From Austropuccinia psidii (lineage: Eukaryota; Basidiomycota; Pucciniomycetes; Pucciniales; Sphaerophragmiaceae), in contig JALGQZ010000011.1 of assembly GCA_023105745.1 (NCBI GenBank), positions 35,034,594-35,098,593 on the forward strand: a stretch of 64,000 nt of DNA, in the 5' to 3' direction. Under the pieces are notes generated by a model. It searched no databases and was not told where the DNA came from. It saw only the letters and a list, made by a program, of their open reading frames with translations. The position numbers and the translations under genes were made by a program. Below, piece by piece: positions 1 to 11,892 of the stretch. Every line of letters starts with the position of its first letter. Position 1 is the stretch's first letter.

Positions 1-310
1 ACACACTTTCTGAAATGTTTTTCAGTATTGAAAACGAGTATTACTATATCAATGGCTGGTTTAAGGGACTAAAATGGCTAAAACCAGCCCTTTTTTTGGT
101 CTAAACCAGGGCTTGATGATGCCATAATTGCATTTTTTGTCAGTGTGTTTCTAACAACCTATGAAAGTAAATTTACTTTCTCAGTAAGAAAATTTGTTGC
201 AATAAAGGAATGTCTTCTTTGCCGCAATTTTCTCTTCATATTAGAATCCTTCCCTTTTATAATTAGTTTAGCACTGATAAATCAATTGATAAATTATTCC
301 AACCACCCTC

Positions 311-1040
311 AATAGATCATTAACTTCCTGCTTGATTCCATAAATAAGGTCTATGTGATTTCACATCACACATTATTGGTTTATTTTAAGTCACATCTCC
401 TTGTTGATCTATTCCCCATTTGATTTTAAATCAACCTATATAGATTGGATGAAATAATTTCTATTATATCAACAGTTGTATGGTTTGTTTTTCATGAACA
501 TAAGTCTGCTAACATAAAATAGATTATAGGTTGATGTAATATAAACCATAGTTTGATGTAAATTGAGTACACATAACAAGGAGTTGATTACACATGATAA
601 AAAATTTATTCCACATGATGAGGGATTGATTCCACATGATCAGGATCTGATTCCCCATGATGATGAATTGAGAACCCATGATGTAAAATTTATTCCTCAT
701 GATGGGAAATTGATTTGATATTATGAGGAATTGGTTCCCCAATTAAAGATTTTATTGATAATATATAAACCTATGGTTGATATTAAATCAAATTAAAGTT
801 GATATTACATCAACCTATGATCTATATTATATCAACTTATGGTTGATATTACATCAAAAACCTGAGGTTCAAATAAGAAATGCCAATGTTTATGTGATAA
901 AAGGTATTTGTTTTGATTTATCTAGGTTGATTTAAGATCACATGGGGAATAGATCAACAAGGATCTGTGATTTAACATAAACCAAGAATGTGTAATGTGA
1001 CATGGAATGGACCTTAGTAATTTAATAATTCAGGAAGTTA
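311..1040. mobile_element. Foldback (MITE-like) element inserted in the LTR
   Basis: Seen directly: about 115 bp at 316-435 recurs as an imperfect inverted copy at about 915-1040. Both arms contain, in opposite orientation, TAACTTCCTG, TTGTTGATCTATTCCCCAT and TTTAAATCAACC. The sister LTR near 60680-60720 lacks this block, which places the insertion between CCAACCACC (about 308) and TTTTAACCACG (about 1050). There is no transposase frame, so it would be a non-autonomous element. The target duplication is unclear because the flanks have drifted. The centre holds tandem repeats (524-735) and TTGATATTACATCAAC units (770-860). The DNA transposon superfamily cannot be named from the sequence. Confidence 0.6.
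524..735 (-). repeat. About 21-bp tandem repeat array in the foldback element
   Basis: Units of roughly 21 bp of the type TTGATTCCACATGATNNNGA repeat about nine times. Read on the minus strand they give an open frame with a seven-residue period (Met-x-Asn-Gln-x-x-Ile). The frame has no homology I recognise, lies inside a foldback insertion, and is a by-product of the 21-bp period rather than a credible gene. Confidence 0.6.
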
Positions 1041-1544
1041 TTTTAAAAATTTTAACCACGTGAAAAATCATCTTAATCATTTCTTGTAGCTTTTATAATC
1101 ATTTTTACCCTTTAACCACCCCAAAAGTGAATTAAAGCATCTTTCATCACTGTTAACCTTGCCACTTTGTTTTCAAATCCACTCCTGTCACTTTTGGTTG
1201 TTTTTTATCTTTAATATTCCTTTTAGATACTCTGTTCTCATATATATCTCCTGTAGCTCTTTGCTCACTTAATTCCACTTAAAATTGCTCTTGAAGAAAT
1301 TTCTTTTGTAGCCATTAATATCTCTTGTAGCGTATTTTTGGGATAAATGTTTATTGTTGGTAAAACAATAAATCTTTATAATATTACTTTTCTATAAAAA
1401 CCAAGTTTAAAACAATTAATTTGGCATGTTTTTTCTTAAAACTTGTAAAATTTACTACTTTGGATTAAATTTCTACCTTATACAAGTTTTGAGGACAGGA
1501 AAAGTACTTTATTTTTAATCAAAGTTTCATATCCACACCTTACA

Positions 1545-3640
1545 CTTTCTGTCAGCTTTCAATACCTGATATTATAATTATACCCTTCAAATTCTGAGGG
1601 TACCACTTATTAAGTGTTATACCACATAAGAATACTAAGAACAGGATGATTTCTTTTTCTTTTGGTGAGGGAAAGACTCTTTTTATCTTGTTCAAGGGTG
1701 GAAGGAGGTTCTTTACCTCTGCACACAACAAAAGAGTGAATATTTTATTATTGTGGGCTGGCTTGTAGTCCCACACAATCAATAAAGACTGTTATTGGGT
1801 GGAAATGTAGCTTTAGAGCCACAAGTTGTCATTTTTACCCAATGCAGGGTGAATTGTTTCACCAATAGAGCTTACAGGTAGGCTCTAGTGGTTCTGATGA
1901 ATCAGGAAATGTACAGTAAACGTCTTTAGAACTGTTATTGGCCAGATTATGGTTAACTAAAGAGCAAATAGCATTCAATTCCAATGAATAGTTGTTAACA
2001 CAGTTATATGGACAGCTGTCCCACAGTAAGATCCCATACTGACTAGTGTGGGATTATAATATTAAAACCTGGATGACATTGTCAGTTTCAAAAATGGAGA
2101 TCTCAAAATGGCTCATTTTGTAGCCCTTAATTAGATTTACACAATGGTTACTCATTTGGTATACCTAGCATTGAGTATGGAAAAGTTTTACCAATTTGAA
2201 ATTACATTGTAGGAATATGAATTTTGTATGAAGCATGTATTAACCTCATTCACTTAATAGCTCTTTTTATAGCTGAGCTAAAGGATTATTTAGAGTACCA
2301 TAAAAATACTGGGCTATTCTCTTTGAAAAAACCCCACTTGAGGTATTTAACACTAAAACTGTAGAAGTTAGATGAGAGGTGAATATTCTATTCACCATTA
2401 TTTGGCATATTATTGCATCCAACTTCTTTAATATTTATGCTTGACAAATTTGGGATATACCATTTGATATCCCTAATTGAAAGTTTCAATTTGAACACAA
2501 ATATGATGGGGTTTTGCCTCTTTCTCTTGACTTTAGATGAGGAGTCAAATTTGAGGTTTATGCTCATCTCTGGTTTTGAACTGGAATAACCTTGATGATA
2601 CTTATCCTATTGCATAATAATGATGTATTTTGTAATTTGGGAGCTTCTCCTTTTAGACAGATACAATAATGAGTCATTTGGAACCTTTTTTATTTTATGA
2701 GTATCCTGTTTTAATACCATTATATATGGTATTGGGGTGTCAAACTTGTGCTCTGGGTTTGAGTCACAGGCTAAAAAAAAATATCCATGATAAATATTTT
2801 GAACACCTCTCTTTTTTTAAAAAGAACACAACCCAGAATAAGAAAAGGTATCTGTATATATTTAAGCAATGGAAGCAAATATCATAGAAAATAGTCTGAC
2901 AGAAAGTTTTGAAAAAAAACTTCCTGAGATATAAATTAGTCTTTCATTAGTATCTATCCAATCATGGAACACAAATTGTAAAATTCCAAAGCTTAAATCA
3001 ATATATTTTTCCTTAGGCTTACTTGCTGATTTTACATTAAATTACAATTCAAAATACTATGAAACTTCCAAATAAAAAGATCTGATACTTTTTTTTATTT
3101 TCAAATCATGATAATAGGTGAGAAAAAGAGCTCAAATACTCTAAGTATTCTCAGAAAATGTAACATCAGTTGAAACTTCACATTCTCAATCAACCCTCAA
3201 ATATGCTTTATTAACATTTTGACTTGGAATAGAGGTTGAATAATAATAATTAAAATTTTAAAATTAATGTATCTTAATGAGTGTAAAAAATTTCATTAAA
3301 TAGATTGATAAAAAAATAAGTCCCCTTCTTTGGAATTTTGGCGCAATCCACTTGTGAATGGCTCTTTTCTCCTTTAAAGACTTATATTTAATTCTTTCCT
3401 CTTCTCATTATTATTTATCTCCTTTTTTTATCAAAATGTACATAAATGTTTCTGTCACAATTGATACATTTTCTATAATGAGAAGTATTTGTTGTAGATC
3501 AAATTCGTGAGAGAAATATATATTTCAAAGTAAAATTAAAATCTTTATTATCTTCAATCATTTTTGTTCTTACTGCTAGCACATTACCAGTCCCAATTTC
3601 TCAAAAAATTTGAAATTTATTTTGAGCTGAGGAAACCATG
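1545..3640. other. AT-rich sequence with no supported gene
   Basis: Only short unconvincing open frames occur. The stretch 1560-2050 is slightly less AT-rich and could be degraded transposon interior, but no family motif can be read. It ends at the 5-bp repeat CCATG (3636-3640), the left target duplication of the B1 element. Confidence 0.5.
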
Positions 3641-5255
3641 TGTACCATTTGCTTATGAAACTCTTTATAATATCACTATTAGTAAAGAGTACTATGACAA
3701 TTATTATTGAATAGAATATATAAATCAATTTCAAAAACACATAGATAATTAATTTCTTAATTATTTCTTTTACTTTTTATACACTACCAGTGATTATAAC
3801 AGTAAGCAGTAATTGTCTACATGACTCAATTACAAGTATTAATAATAAAACTTTTTATGAAAATGATGATATATAATTTTGATTAATAATTATCTTGAAC
3901 AAGAATAATTATAATAAACTCTTGAGGAAACTGAAAATTTAATAATTTAACAAAAAATCACTGATAATTGAATAATACCTTGAAAAGGATTGGTAGAGTG
4001 ATTTGACACATTATTTTTGGATCTAAAATATCAAACTTATTTATAGCAGTAATACAATAGTATAATAGTTAGAAATTATTGGAAATATTCCATTTCTTTG
4101 GTTTCAAGTCTTTATCATTTATTTTGAAAGATTAAAAAACTTAAGGATTATAGCTAATACTTAATTGTTGGTATTAATGATAAGATCAAAGAATTAAATT
4201 ATTCTGGAAAAAACAAAAATAGTAGGCCTCTTTTGAGTCTTCAACAGCTCACAAAGGCATTCTATTGAGAAATCTGAAAAATTTATGAGTGAGAAACCAT
4301 CTATCTTCTTTGAATTATTGATTACATCACAATTTGTCATGTAAGATTATCATAATTACTTTATAAGTTATTTTACATGACTACAAACCTACTTATGGTT
4401 AAGAAATAAAGGAGGGACAACTGTAAATCCTCTTATATTTTTAAATAAACATGGTTTCTCAAAGTTATCAATTTTATTGGAAAATTCATCACAGGTTGTA
4501 TTTCCTGTTAATTTTTGAAGATTCAGTGTTTCACATAAAATCATCAGAAATGGGCTACAAGCAAGACTTTGAATTTGAATGACGAAGTCATAATTCCTTT
4601 TAAATTGATTGTGTGTTACCTCTTTTTACATTTTTCCTGAAATTTTAAGAAATAGAAACCACTAATTTTATTTTTAATTAATTTTTGAACTTTTCCCTAA
4701 TTTTCTTTGTGGTATAGGCAAATGGCATAGAGATAGCTGGTTTTCAAGAGGTAGTCTCATGGATAATAGTGCTAAAAGGGCTTTAATTTCTCTTTCTGGG
4801 CTTATCAATGGGGAAAAAATTAATAATGGTCATGGTTACAGGAGTCAGAGTTGCTCACTACCTCCTTGTCATGTCAAAATAGCAGCTTATTTGCTATTCT
4901 CTCATGATTTAAGGAGATTTTGACTTGGTAACCAGGTTCCCAAAATACTTCAATGGACTGATTGGGGCATAATAATCCATGGATCCAATAATTAGAGCTT
5001 TCTATGACTCAGATGCCTCAGAGGTTTGGTACCCTGGCTCTCTTTGTTGTCTTTTGTCCCGCTTAGTTATTTTCATGTCAAAAATAGTAATTCAGGCTTA
5101 TAGACTGATATCCACAATGGGTGTGACAAACCTGTATGTGATAAAACAATATATTAAGCTCCTCAAACATTAATAGGAATATTCAGAGTGTATGTGTAAC
5201 ATTGTATTTCTCACCTTCCCATTATTTTGGTGTGAAATTGAGAAAAACAAAAAAA
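3641..5255 (-). repeat. 3' LTR of B1, truncated at its U3 end
   Basis: Aligns with 23479-25377, 50133-51960 and 52021-53914. Shared landmarks are GTACTATGAC near the left edge, the block AATTTCTTAATTATTTCTTTTA, CAGTGATTATAACA, the GGTACCCTGGCTCTCTTTG block near 5030, and TCCCATTATTTTGGTGTGAAAT near 5218. The homology stops near 5255 and jumps directly into the element interior (CCCCAAAGGG near 5300). Relative to B2 this removes the last 330 or so bases of LTR and the polypurine tract. Confidence 0.75.
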
Positions 5256-5399
5256 TCACAATTATTTTATATTTTATTAGTGAGTTTAAAATTAAAAATC
5301 CCCAAAGGGTGGTTAATGTCCACTTTCCAGCCTTTCTATATTACTTGTATTAAGTAATTAAAGCACATTTAAAGGAATATTCATGTTTATGGCCTTCTT

Positions 5400-6024
5400 T
5401 AATGACTTAATCTTCTCAAAATCTTATCTGAGTCATGTATGTATGATACTACCAGCCATTCATATTCATGAACTGGTTTTCTATATCTGACAAGATATTC
5501 TCTTCAAGTTTTACCCCTAATTGTCATTCCTTTAATGACTTTAATTATTTCTTTTCCCTGACTCTGTTCCTCTGGTGGTACAATGAAAAGAGTGAGGTTC
5601 CTTAAATAAAACAATTCTTTATCAGCTGGTGGAAAAGTTTTAATCAGGCTTCCCAGAAAGGTGGGTTTTTTTCTCCAATTCACCACTCAATTCCACTTGA
5701 ACTGCATTGTTTCCATGTATGTCAACAATAAAAAAGGGTCCTACATAGAAATATTTAAGTTTCTTTGGGCTTTTAAAATAATTAAGATTTAAGGTTGAAA
5801 GTATAAATAAGTCCCCTACTCCAAAATCTGGTACTTTATGACTCTTTTCCCATCTCTTCTTTGAATATTGAAAAGCATCATCCATGATTGTTCTTTTATG
5901 GTGCTTCACTTTATCAAGACTTAACTTGAAGCCAAAAGCTGTAGGATGAATTTCAATAAAGTCTCTCCTAAGTGTATCTGCTTGGAATCTTGGATTCCAT
6001 CCTTTCTCTAACAATGCAGGAGTT
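5400..6024 (-). pseudogene. B1 integrase C-terminus and chromodomain remnant
   Basis: The minus-strand frames 5640-6014 and 5504-5686 match the B2 proteins at 54368-54660 and 54059-54367. They share IHPTA, the DKVK(Y/H)H segment, a GDL strand followed by STLN, and (Y)VGPF, the SH3-like C-terminal integrase barrel. They continue out of frame into REYLVRY...EYEWL near 5430-5500, which looks like a chromodomain. At least one shift and one stop interrupt the reading. The fragment is cut at 6024 by element A and resumes after 17875. In intact relatives the region would bind DNA and steer integration towards modified histones; this copy is dead. Confidence 0.75.
6020..6024. repeat. Left target site duplication of element A (GAGTT)
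   Basis: GAGTT precedes the 5' LTR and GTGTT (17876-17880) follows the 3' LTR, one mismatch. Joining the flanks recreates the B-family sequence AGGAG(T/C)TTGACCTGTGG, seen uninterrupted in B2 near 54692. This fixes the insertion point. Confidence 0.85.
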
Positions 6025-7539
6025 TGTCACAACCATGGAAATCCACCCTCTTGGACCTCAATATGGCATATCCATGCCATATCCAATATATGGAAATTTG
6101 GCCATATCCATAATCATTGGACAAATTGGCCATTGTCATGTTTTATGGCCTTAATGGTCATTTTATCATCTGTGGCCAACCTGGCCCCTTCACCATCATC
6201 AACCCATCCTAGGCTGTCTCTTTGCTTTTGGGCATCTTGGGTATTCTCCAAACAGGGAAAATACAGCCCAAAAGCCTGTATTTGGCCTTTTAAGCTTTAA
6301 ATACAGTTTGCGCACTTTTGCGCATTTGGCTGTATTAAGCCATTTAGGCAAAATTTCTCATGTATTATGTGAAATATGCCCAAAAGGCCATATCAGGCCT
6401 TTTGGGGCTTAACTGCCAGATTTGTGCATTTTGCGCACTTTGCTCAAATACAGTTTTAAAGCTGTATTAGCTGTATTTAGACAAAAACCCAAAAATGGCC
6501 ACATCACTCAAAAGACACTTTCTCACCTCTGAAGCCTTTCAAAAACTAAATTTCATTCATATCCTCCTGACATCACCTCAAAAGACCTTTGGCCCATTTC
6601 AACCTTCAATAACCCAAAGTGCCATATATGGTGTTATACACCATTATGCATCTTTTTTCAGCAGCAATCAAATGGCAGAAATTTCAAATGGTTATTTCAA
6701 CTTTTCAACAGGTCATCAAGGCACACCTTCCAGATGATTCATCAAGGCTCAAGGGCAAGTGTCATAATCTCAAATACCAAAGACACCATCAAGCAATCAA
6801 TGGTTATTCTCTCTCACAGTATTCCTCCAAGGGAATACTGGCTGTTCATTCCAAAGGGATATTCAAGAGGCAGTTCCAAAACAATGTGTCAAGGGTCAAT
6901 GCTCCACCAATCCACCTTGGCAACCCAATTAATTCAGTACAGTCTTAATTCCTCAAGACCTGTATTCTTCATTCATATACCATGGGAAGATCATTCAACC
7001 CATTTCATTTCCCAATCTGGCAAGGTATACAATTCATCAAGCTGTCAATACACCTTCAAGTATTCAATACAAACCAGCTGCCAGCCTGAAGGAGTCAAGC
7101 TCTCAACCTTTCACATATACCAGCCTCCTTTGACCCTGGGGGGTTTTTCCCCAGTTAATTAATATATTATGATTTTATTTTATCTTTATTTATCTTACCA
7201 TTTTTGTTAAGTGAATACTGATATTATCAAGTCAGTCATTTAGCACCTTTTCTCTTTTCTTTCTTCACCTGTTAATGGATATTTGGTGGTCATATCCTTA
7301 CTAATTCCATTGTTCATTTTGGCAGGTTGAAACAGTGATTAAGGACTTACTTGGTTGGCTCTTTGGCCATTTGGCTTCCCATTTCTCTTATTGCATCTCA
7401 TCTTTGTACTTGCATTCTTCTTAGAGAAATTCAATTCTTTATTTTTACTTTCTTTATTCTTTTGGAGTCTTCCAAGTGAGTTCCCTGATTTCTGAGTGCC
7501 AGGCCACTCTTGTGTTTCTGTCCAAGAGCCCCTGTGACA
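6025..7539 (+). repeat. 5' LTR of element A
   Basis: 1515 bp, TG...CA ended. Compared with the 3' LTR it has an extra block of about 28 bp near 6100-6128 and scattered substitutions, so the insertion is not brand new. A cluster of seven CTGTATT/AATACAG motifs lies at 6259-6477, and a perfect palindrome ATGGTG-TTATA-CACCAT near 6631. Short open frames at 6495-7162 recur in the other LTR but are not recognisable proteins. The LTR would supply promoter and polyadenylation signals. Confidence 0.9.
6259..6477. promoter_or_regulatory. Cluster of CTGTATT/AATACAG motifs in the LTR
   Basis: The heptamer CTGTATT or its complement occurs at about 6259, 6276, 6300, 6330, 6447, 6462 and 6471, interspersed with GCGCACTTT/GCGCATTT. 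The same seven copies recur in the 3' LTR at about 16587-16827. Clustering in both orientations inside an LTR suggests protein-binding sites or a folded RNA/DNA region; the function is inferred. Confidence 0.4.
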
Positions 7540-8356
7540 TTATATTAATTAACTCATAATTTCTTTTTATTCTGTTCATTCTTTCTTTATAATTTCATTC
7601 ACTAATTTCATCAAAATTATGACTTTTTAAGGCTTATGAACCTTATGATTCATCATCACCTCTCAATTTTCTCTCATTCATTCTTCATTCTGAACATTGA
7701 AAGCTGACCCCAATTTTATTTTTTGTTTCTCTTTTGTGAAATCTTATCTCAAATCATCATTTTCAATTCATTCATAATTCAGGTGTAATCTTAATTTTCA
7801 TTTGATTTTCAAATTTTTCATCAAGTTATTCAGACATATTCTTCACATCAAGATTCATATTTGATTTAGTCTTCAAAAATTTTGACTTTTAAAGAAGAAC
7901 TCACTTGATTTTGTTTTGATTTATTGATTTGACATAAATTGATATTGACCTCAAGAAAATTGATTGACCTAAAGATTTCATTGCTTTTGCTGATTTTTCA
8001 CATCAAGAATTTTGACATAAATTGATTTTGCCTCAAGAATTCATTTTGATTGATTGATTTTCTGCAAGATTTTGTTTTTGATTGATTTGACATATTGATT
8101 CATTGACTTCAATATTTCATTTGATATTGATTGATTGATTTTCCTGAAGTTTTCATTTTGACTTATTTGATTCATTGACTTCAAGGTTTCATTTGATATT
8201 TAATTGATTGATTTACCTGAAGATCTCATTGATTTATTGATTCTCTTCAAGATATTGATTTTAACTTTTTACTTCAAGCATTATTTCCAATTGCCTCAAG
8301 TTTTTATCTTCAAATCTTGATTCTTGTTAATTTTATTTCATTTTTATCATTAAATA
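7540..8356 (+). repeat. Leader of element A, TTGATT-rich imperfect repeats
   Basis: Untranslated stretch between the 5' LTR and the gag start. No standard primer-binding site starting TGG is visible after the LTR. From about 7860 to 8330 the sequence is a run of TTGATTGATTT, TTCAAG and TTTCATTTTGA elements. One unit, starting GATTCATTGACTTCAA, repeats at 8097 and 8169, a 72-bp period. There is no coding potential. Confidence 0.55.
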
Positions 8357-8458
8357 ATGCCCATCCAACACTCAGCTCCTGCAAGGCAGACAAGATCTCA
8401 GGCCAGAACTCAAGCTGTTCTCACTCCAACTCCAAGGGCTCCTCTTGATGGCACCCCA
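8357..8458 (+). pseudogene. Element A gag, N-terminal 34 codons before the solo LTR
   Basis: ATG at 8357 opens a frame rich in Ala, Gln, Arg, Thr and Pro, which runs into the solo LTR after ...GGCACCCCA. Removing the LTR and one CCCCA copy rejoins the frame at 10643 and it continues as AVSKLRAKLDRGP. This places the start of Gag here and shows that the LTR hit a coding region. Confidence 0.65.
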
Positions 8459-10637
8459 TGTGAGCCTGTGAGGTATGTATAACATACCCATAAGGCCACA
8501 AATGATTTTATAAACAGTTAATTTTGTCTTAAACAGACTTTTTAGTTGAAATTAAAATAAAAAATAACAAAAAATAAGTATAACTTTTTTTTGGATAAAC
8601 AAAGTTCTAAATATTATGTCATTTTTGGATTCTACACCAAAAATGACCTAGGTTACATCCATAAGGTGTTATAACCAAAAACACTTATTTCTTGTGTTAT
8701 TAGAAGATTTAAGAATCTCACAGTACTAATGTAACTTTTTTAACATTTTTTAAAATTGTTAAATTTAAGCTTAAATAAGCTTAAATTTAAAGTTGCATAA
8801 GGTTAATGCAAACTTACCAAAATTTTAGTTAAAATTGAGGTGTGGTGTATCTTTACTGAATTGGCTAAGGATTTGCCATACAGAATGTAAATCCTGCATG
8901 AGCTCAATTTAAAAGGGTTTAAAGCCATGGTATGGATTTAAATAAATAAAAGGGCAAAATCCACGCAAAAAGGTGGGACAAAGGAAAAAGACCAAATAGA
9001 GCTGGGGTACCCAGCTTTTTGGATCTGCAATGATTCAATTAAGGTTGTCCACCTGTATTGGAGGATTTTCAACCTTATTTAAACTTTAAGATTAGACTTT
9101 GATCCAACCTTAAGGTTTAAACTGGTTTTATCCCAATTTGGACAGGAATTTCAAGCTGCCAAAGGGTAAATCCCAATATGCAGGCTTGAAATCAAGGTTT
9201 TAAGAACTTTCAAAGCTTCATCAAGCTTAAAAACCTTAAATAAGCTTAAGACTTTGAAGTTACAAGCATTAAAACCTTATCAAAAGCTAAGGTTTGGTGT
9301 GTATTGCTATTTTACGTGGAAAATTAGCAATAACTTTAAAAATTCATTAAAACTCCAATTCTTGATGGATTTGCTTGAAAATTTCACACAGCTTAGAATT
9401 TAATATTATCTACATATCAATAAAATTTCAAGTATCTTTTACAAATACATTTCCTGGGTAATTAGCCTGGAAATTTACTCTTTTAATTAAGCTCAAAGAA
9501 AATTATGATTTCTTTAAAAATTAATTAAAAATTGAGTTTAAGAGATTTCTGCTTGAAGCTCTATTTTTAAGTTGTTCATGTGATGAACGTTAGTATAAAT
9601 AAGTTTATTTATATTTAAAACTTAAAATAATTATTTTAAATGAGGATTAAAGCTACATGGAGTTAAGAATAACACTGTTAACTTTCAATTGAAATTAAAA
9701 TTAAGTTACCTTAAGTTGAGAACTTTATTTTTGAGCATGGTTTTTCAGTTTTTGACCTGAGCACGCCCTCTATATCCATTATGAATCATGAGAGCTGCTC
9801 TGAAGACATAAAAAGAGTCTTTTCATCACTGTTTTTTTCCATCATTCATCATCAATCCAATCATATTAGAAATTTAAACAGGTAAAGTTTTATTATTTAT
9901 AAAATCTTATTATTAAAGTAATTCTTAAGTTATTTTATTCTTTATTAATTGTAAATTAAAGAATCGAAATCATAGAATTCAGATTATTGTTGTAATCATC
10001 AATAATATATTTTATATTATAAAATTATCATCTTAAATATCTTTTAAAATCCACAAATTCCTCTTAAAAACTCTTTAATCTTAAATTTTATTATATAAAG
10101 TTGGTTTATCTTTGAAATTATTGGTTTTAGGCGTGTTTTTAACCTATAATCATTATTTAATATAATAACTGTTGTTTTTTTGACTTGTTGTATTAAATAA
10201 ATATTAGAAGTAAGTTTTCTCTAAAAGTTCGATATCTTTTTCATCTAGTATTAGTTTTTTTATATAGAATTTTTATTCTATAAGAATTATTTCTGCACAG
10301 TGTGTGTTATAACTCTTTTATAAATAATATTTATATTATTTATAAGTGGTTAATATTCATATTTCCATGTGCAATTGTCTCATTAAGAGCTTTACACTTC
10401 TTATTGTTATAACTGTCAGTGACTATAGCAATAATAGAATAATTATAATTTATTATTATTTTTTATTATTATATTTTTTATAATAATAATTAAATAATTT
10501 TATATATAATTATTTTTAATAATTATATTTAAACTTGTGGTTATAATATTTTATTATATTATATATTTCTACTGAGGGCAGTCATAGTACTCTTGATTTT
10601 GCTACTATTATCAAGAGTTTCATAGACAAACCTTACA
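8459..10637 (+). mobile_element. Solo LTR (TGTGAGCC lineage) inside gag of element A
   Basis: 2179 bp starting TGTGAGCCTGTGAGG and ending CATAGACAAACCTTACA, with perfect 5-bp duplications CCCCA at 8454-8458 and 10638-10642. No internal region remains, so it is a recombination product of a full element. It is near-identical, in inverse orientation, to 35330-37516. Landmarks are a GGGGTACCCAGC motif near 9003, a TATA-like CATAAAAAGAG near 9808, and a (TTA)n-rich R/U5 section at 10440-10560. It is the youngest layer of the three-level nest. Confidence 0.9.
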
Positions 10638-10642
10638 CCCCA

Positions 10643-11880
10643 GCAGTTTCTAAACTGAGGGCCAAATTGGACAGAGGACCCATTTTGGAAAGAGCAGCAC
10701 CATACAGGAAAGATGGAAGAGGGCCAAGAAGATCAAGTTCATTTTCAGGAGTAGTTGGCGGATTTCCAGGAACTTCAAGGACCATTTTCAGAGGTCCTGG
10801 GTAAGATGGTGAAGAGGAGGAGGAGGATTCTGTGGAAGAGGAAGAGTCTGATGGTACTGATGGTGTTCCTGCTCCTGTGGGGGCATCCCAAGTCACTGAA
10901 GGAGCAACTCTAGCCCAGTCTAATCAGCCTGTCTCTCATCAGTCTGAACCATCTTTATTGGCCATTATGCAGCAAATGACTCAGAATATGGCCAATCTTC
11001 AAGCAGCTTCATCCTCTGAAGAATCAAGACCACCAGCCTTCAAGACTCCATCTATGAAGGCACCAGAATGCTTTGATGGGACTTAACCCTTCAAAGTTAG
11101 AAGCTTTATTCAGTATTTTCAACTGATTTTTCATAATGGTCCAGAAAGCTTCTCTCAAGACAGAAAGAAGGTCCTTTATGCCACTTCATTTCTCATTGGC
11201 AGGGCTGCAAAATGGAGTGAGCCTTATCTTTCCAATCTCACCAAGCAAGATCCAAATTACCTTCTCAATTCATGTAAATTATTTGAATCTCCACTCTTCA
11301 CCTTATTTGGGGACCCAAATGAAGTCAGAAAAGCTGAAGCAGAATTGGATTCTTTAAGAAGAAAAGAAGGTGGGCATGTATCTTCATACATTTCTGATTT
11401 CAGAGTTCTTGTCTCAGGAATTGGAGATTGGGGTGAAAGGGCTCTTATCCATCATTTCAGGAAGGGATTGCCATCCAGGATTTTGGATCAATTGGCCTCC
11501 CATCCTTCAAGAGTTGACTCTCTTCAAGACTTAATGGACATTACCCTGGATCTTGATACCAGGTACCATGAGAGGCAGAATGAGAAGAGTCATCATCAAG
11601 TGAAGAAGCCAGAAGCCTCAAAGTCAAATTCTTCTCATCCTCAAAATTCTTCAAGTTCAAGTCAAAAGAAGAAGAAGAATTTTCAGAAGAGAGACAAGCC
11701 CTATTCTTCTTTATTGAATGAAGACTTCAAGTTTATGAATTCTGAAAAATAAAGAAGAATCGAGGAGGGTTTATGTACCTATTGTGGTGGGAAGAATAGT
11801 CTTGAGTCCTGTTTCAAAAGGCCTCAAAACAAGCTTACCCAACAGTCAGGCAAATTTCCCATCCAGGGAAAAGCCTGAGT
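10643..11880 (+). pseudogene. Element A Gag, capsid and zinc-knuckle region, broken
   Basis: The frames at 10832-11086, 11136-11357 and 11345-11752 are parts of one Gag protein. A Ser/Glu/Gln-rich N-terminal portion leads to an (F/P)ECFDGT motif typical of Ty3/gypsy capsids. The capsid domain follows, with its AAKW helix and a region around DSLRRKEGG and SYISDFR. A Lys/Ser-rich tail leads to a CTYCGGKNSLESC zinc knuckle near 11774-11812. Stops lie at 11084 and 11750, with a shift near 10810. The knuckle lacks the His expected in C-x2-C-x4-H-x4-C and is one residue short. In working elements Gag builds the particle and binds RNA; this copy cannot be made whole. Confidence 0.85.
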
Positions 11881-11892
11881 GAAGATCATGTT

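Larger units (their letters stand above)
1..1544 (+). repeat. Partial LTR (TGTGAGCC/CCTTACA lineage), start outside window
   Basis: The sequence matches, with indels, the second half of the complete LTR at 59383-61202. Shared stretches include the paired TGGCTAAAA/CCAGCCC segment near 70-95, the CTTTTATAATTAGTTT segment, TTTAACCACGTGAAAAA, and the last 60 bases ending TATCCACACCTTACA. It ends at 1544 with the lineage's CCTTACA terminus. The 5' part of the LTR lies before base 1. About 730 bp in the middle (311-1040) are absent from the sister LTR and are a separate insertion. No internal coding region of the same element follows, so it is a solo or truncated LTR. Confidence 0.75.

Noticed and set aside
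524..742. A repetitive 72-residue protein on the minus strand
   Set aside because: It is explained by 21-bp tandem repeats in a foldback element; no start context or homology supports it.
6495..7162. Open frames inside the LTR of A (repeated at 16844-17494) as genes
   Set aside because: They lie within LTRs, recur only with the LTR, have no known motif and are shifted between the two copies.
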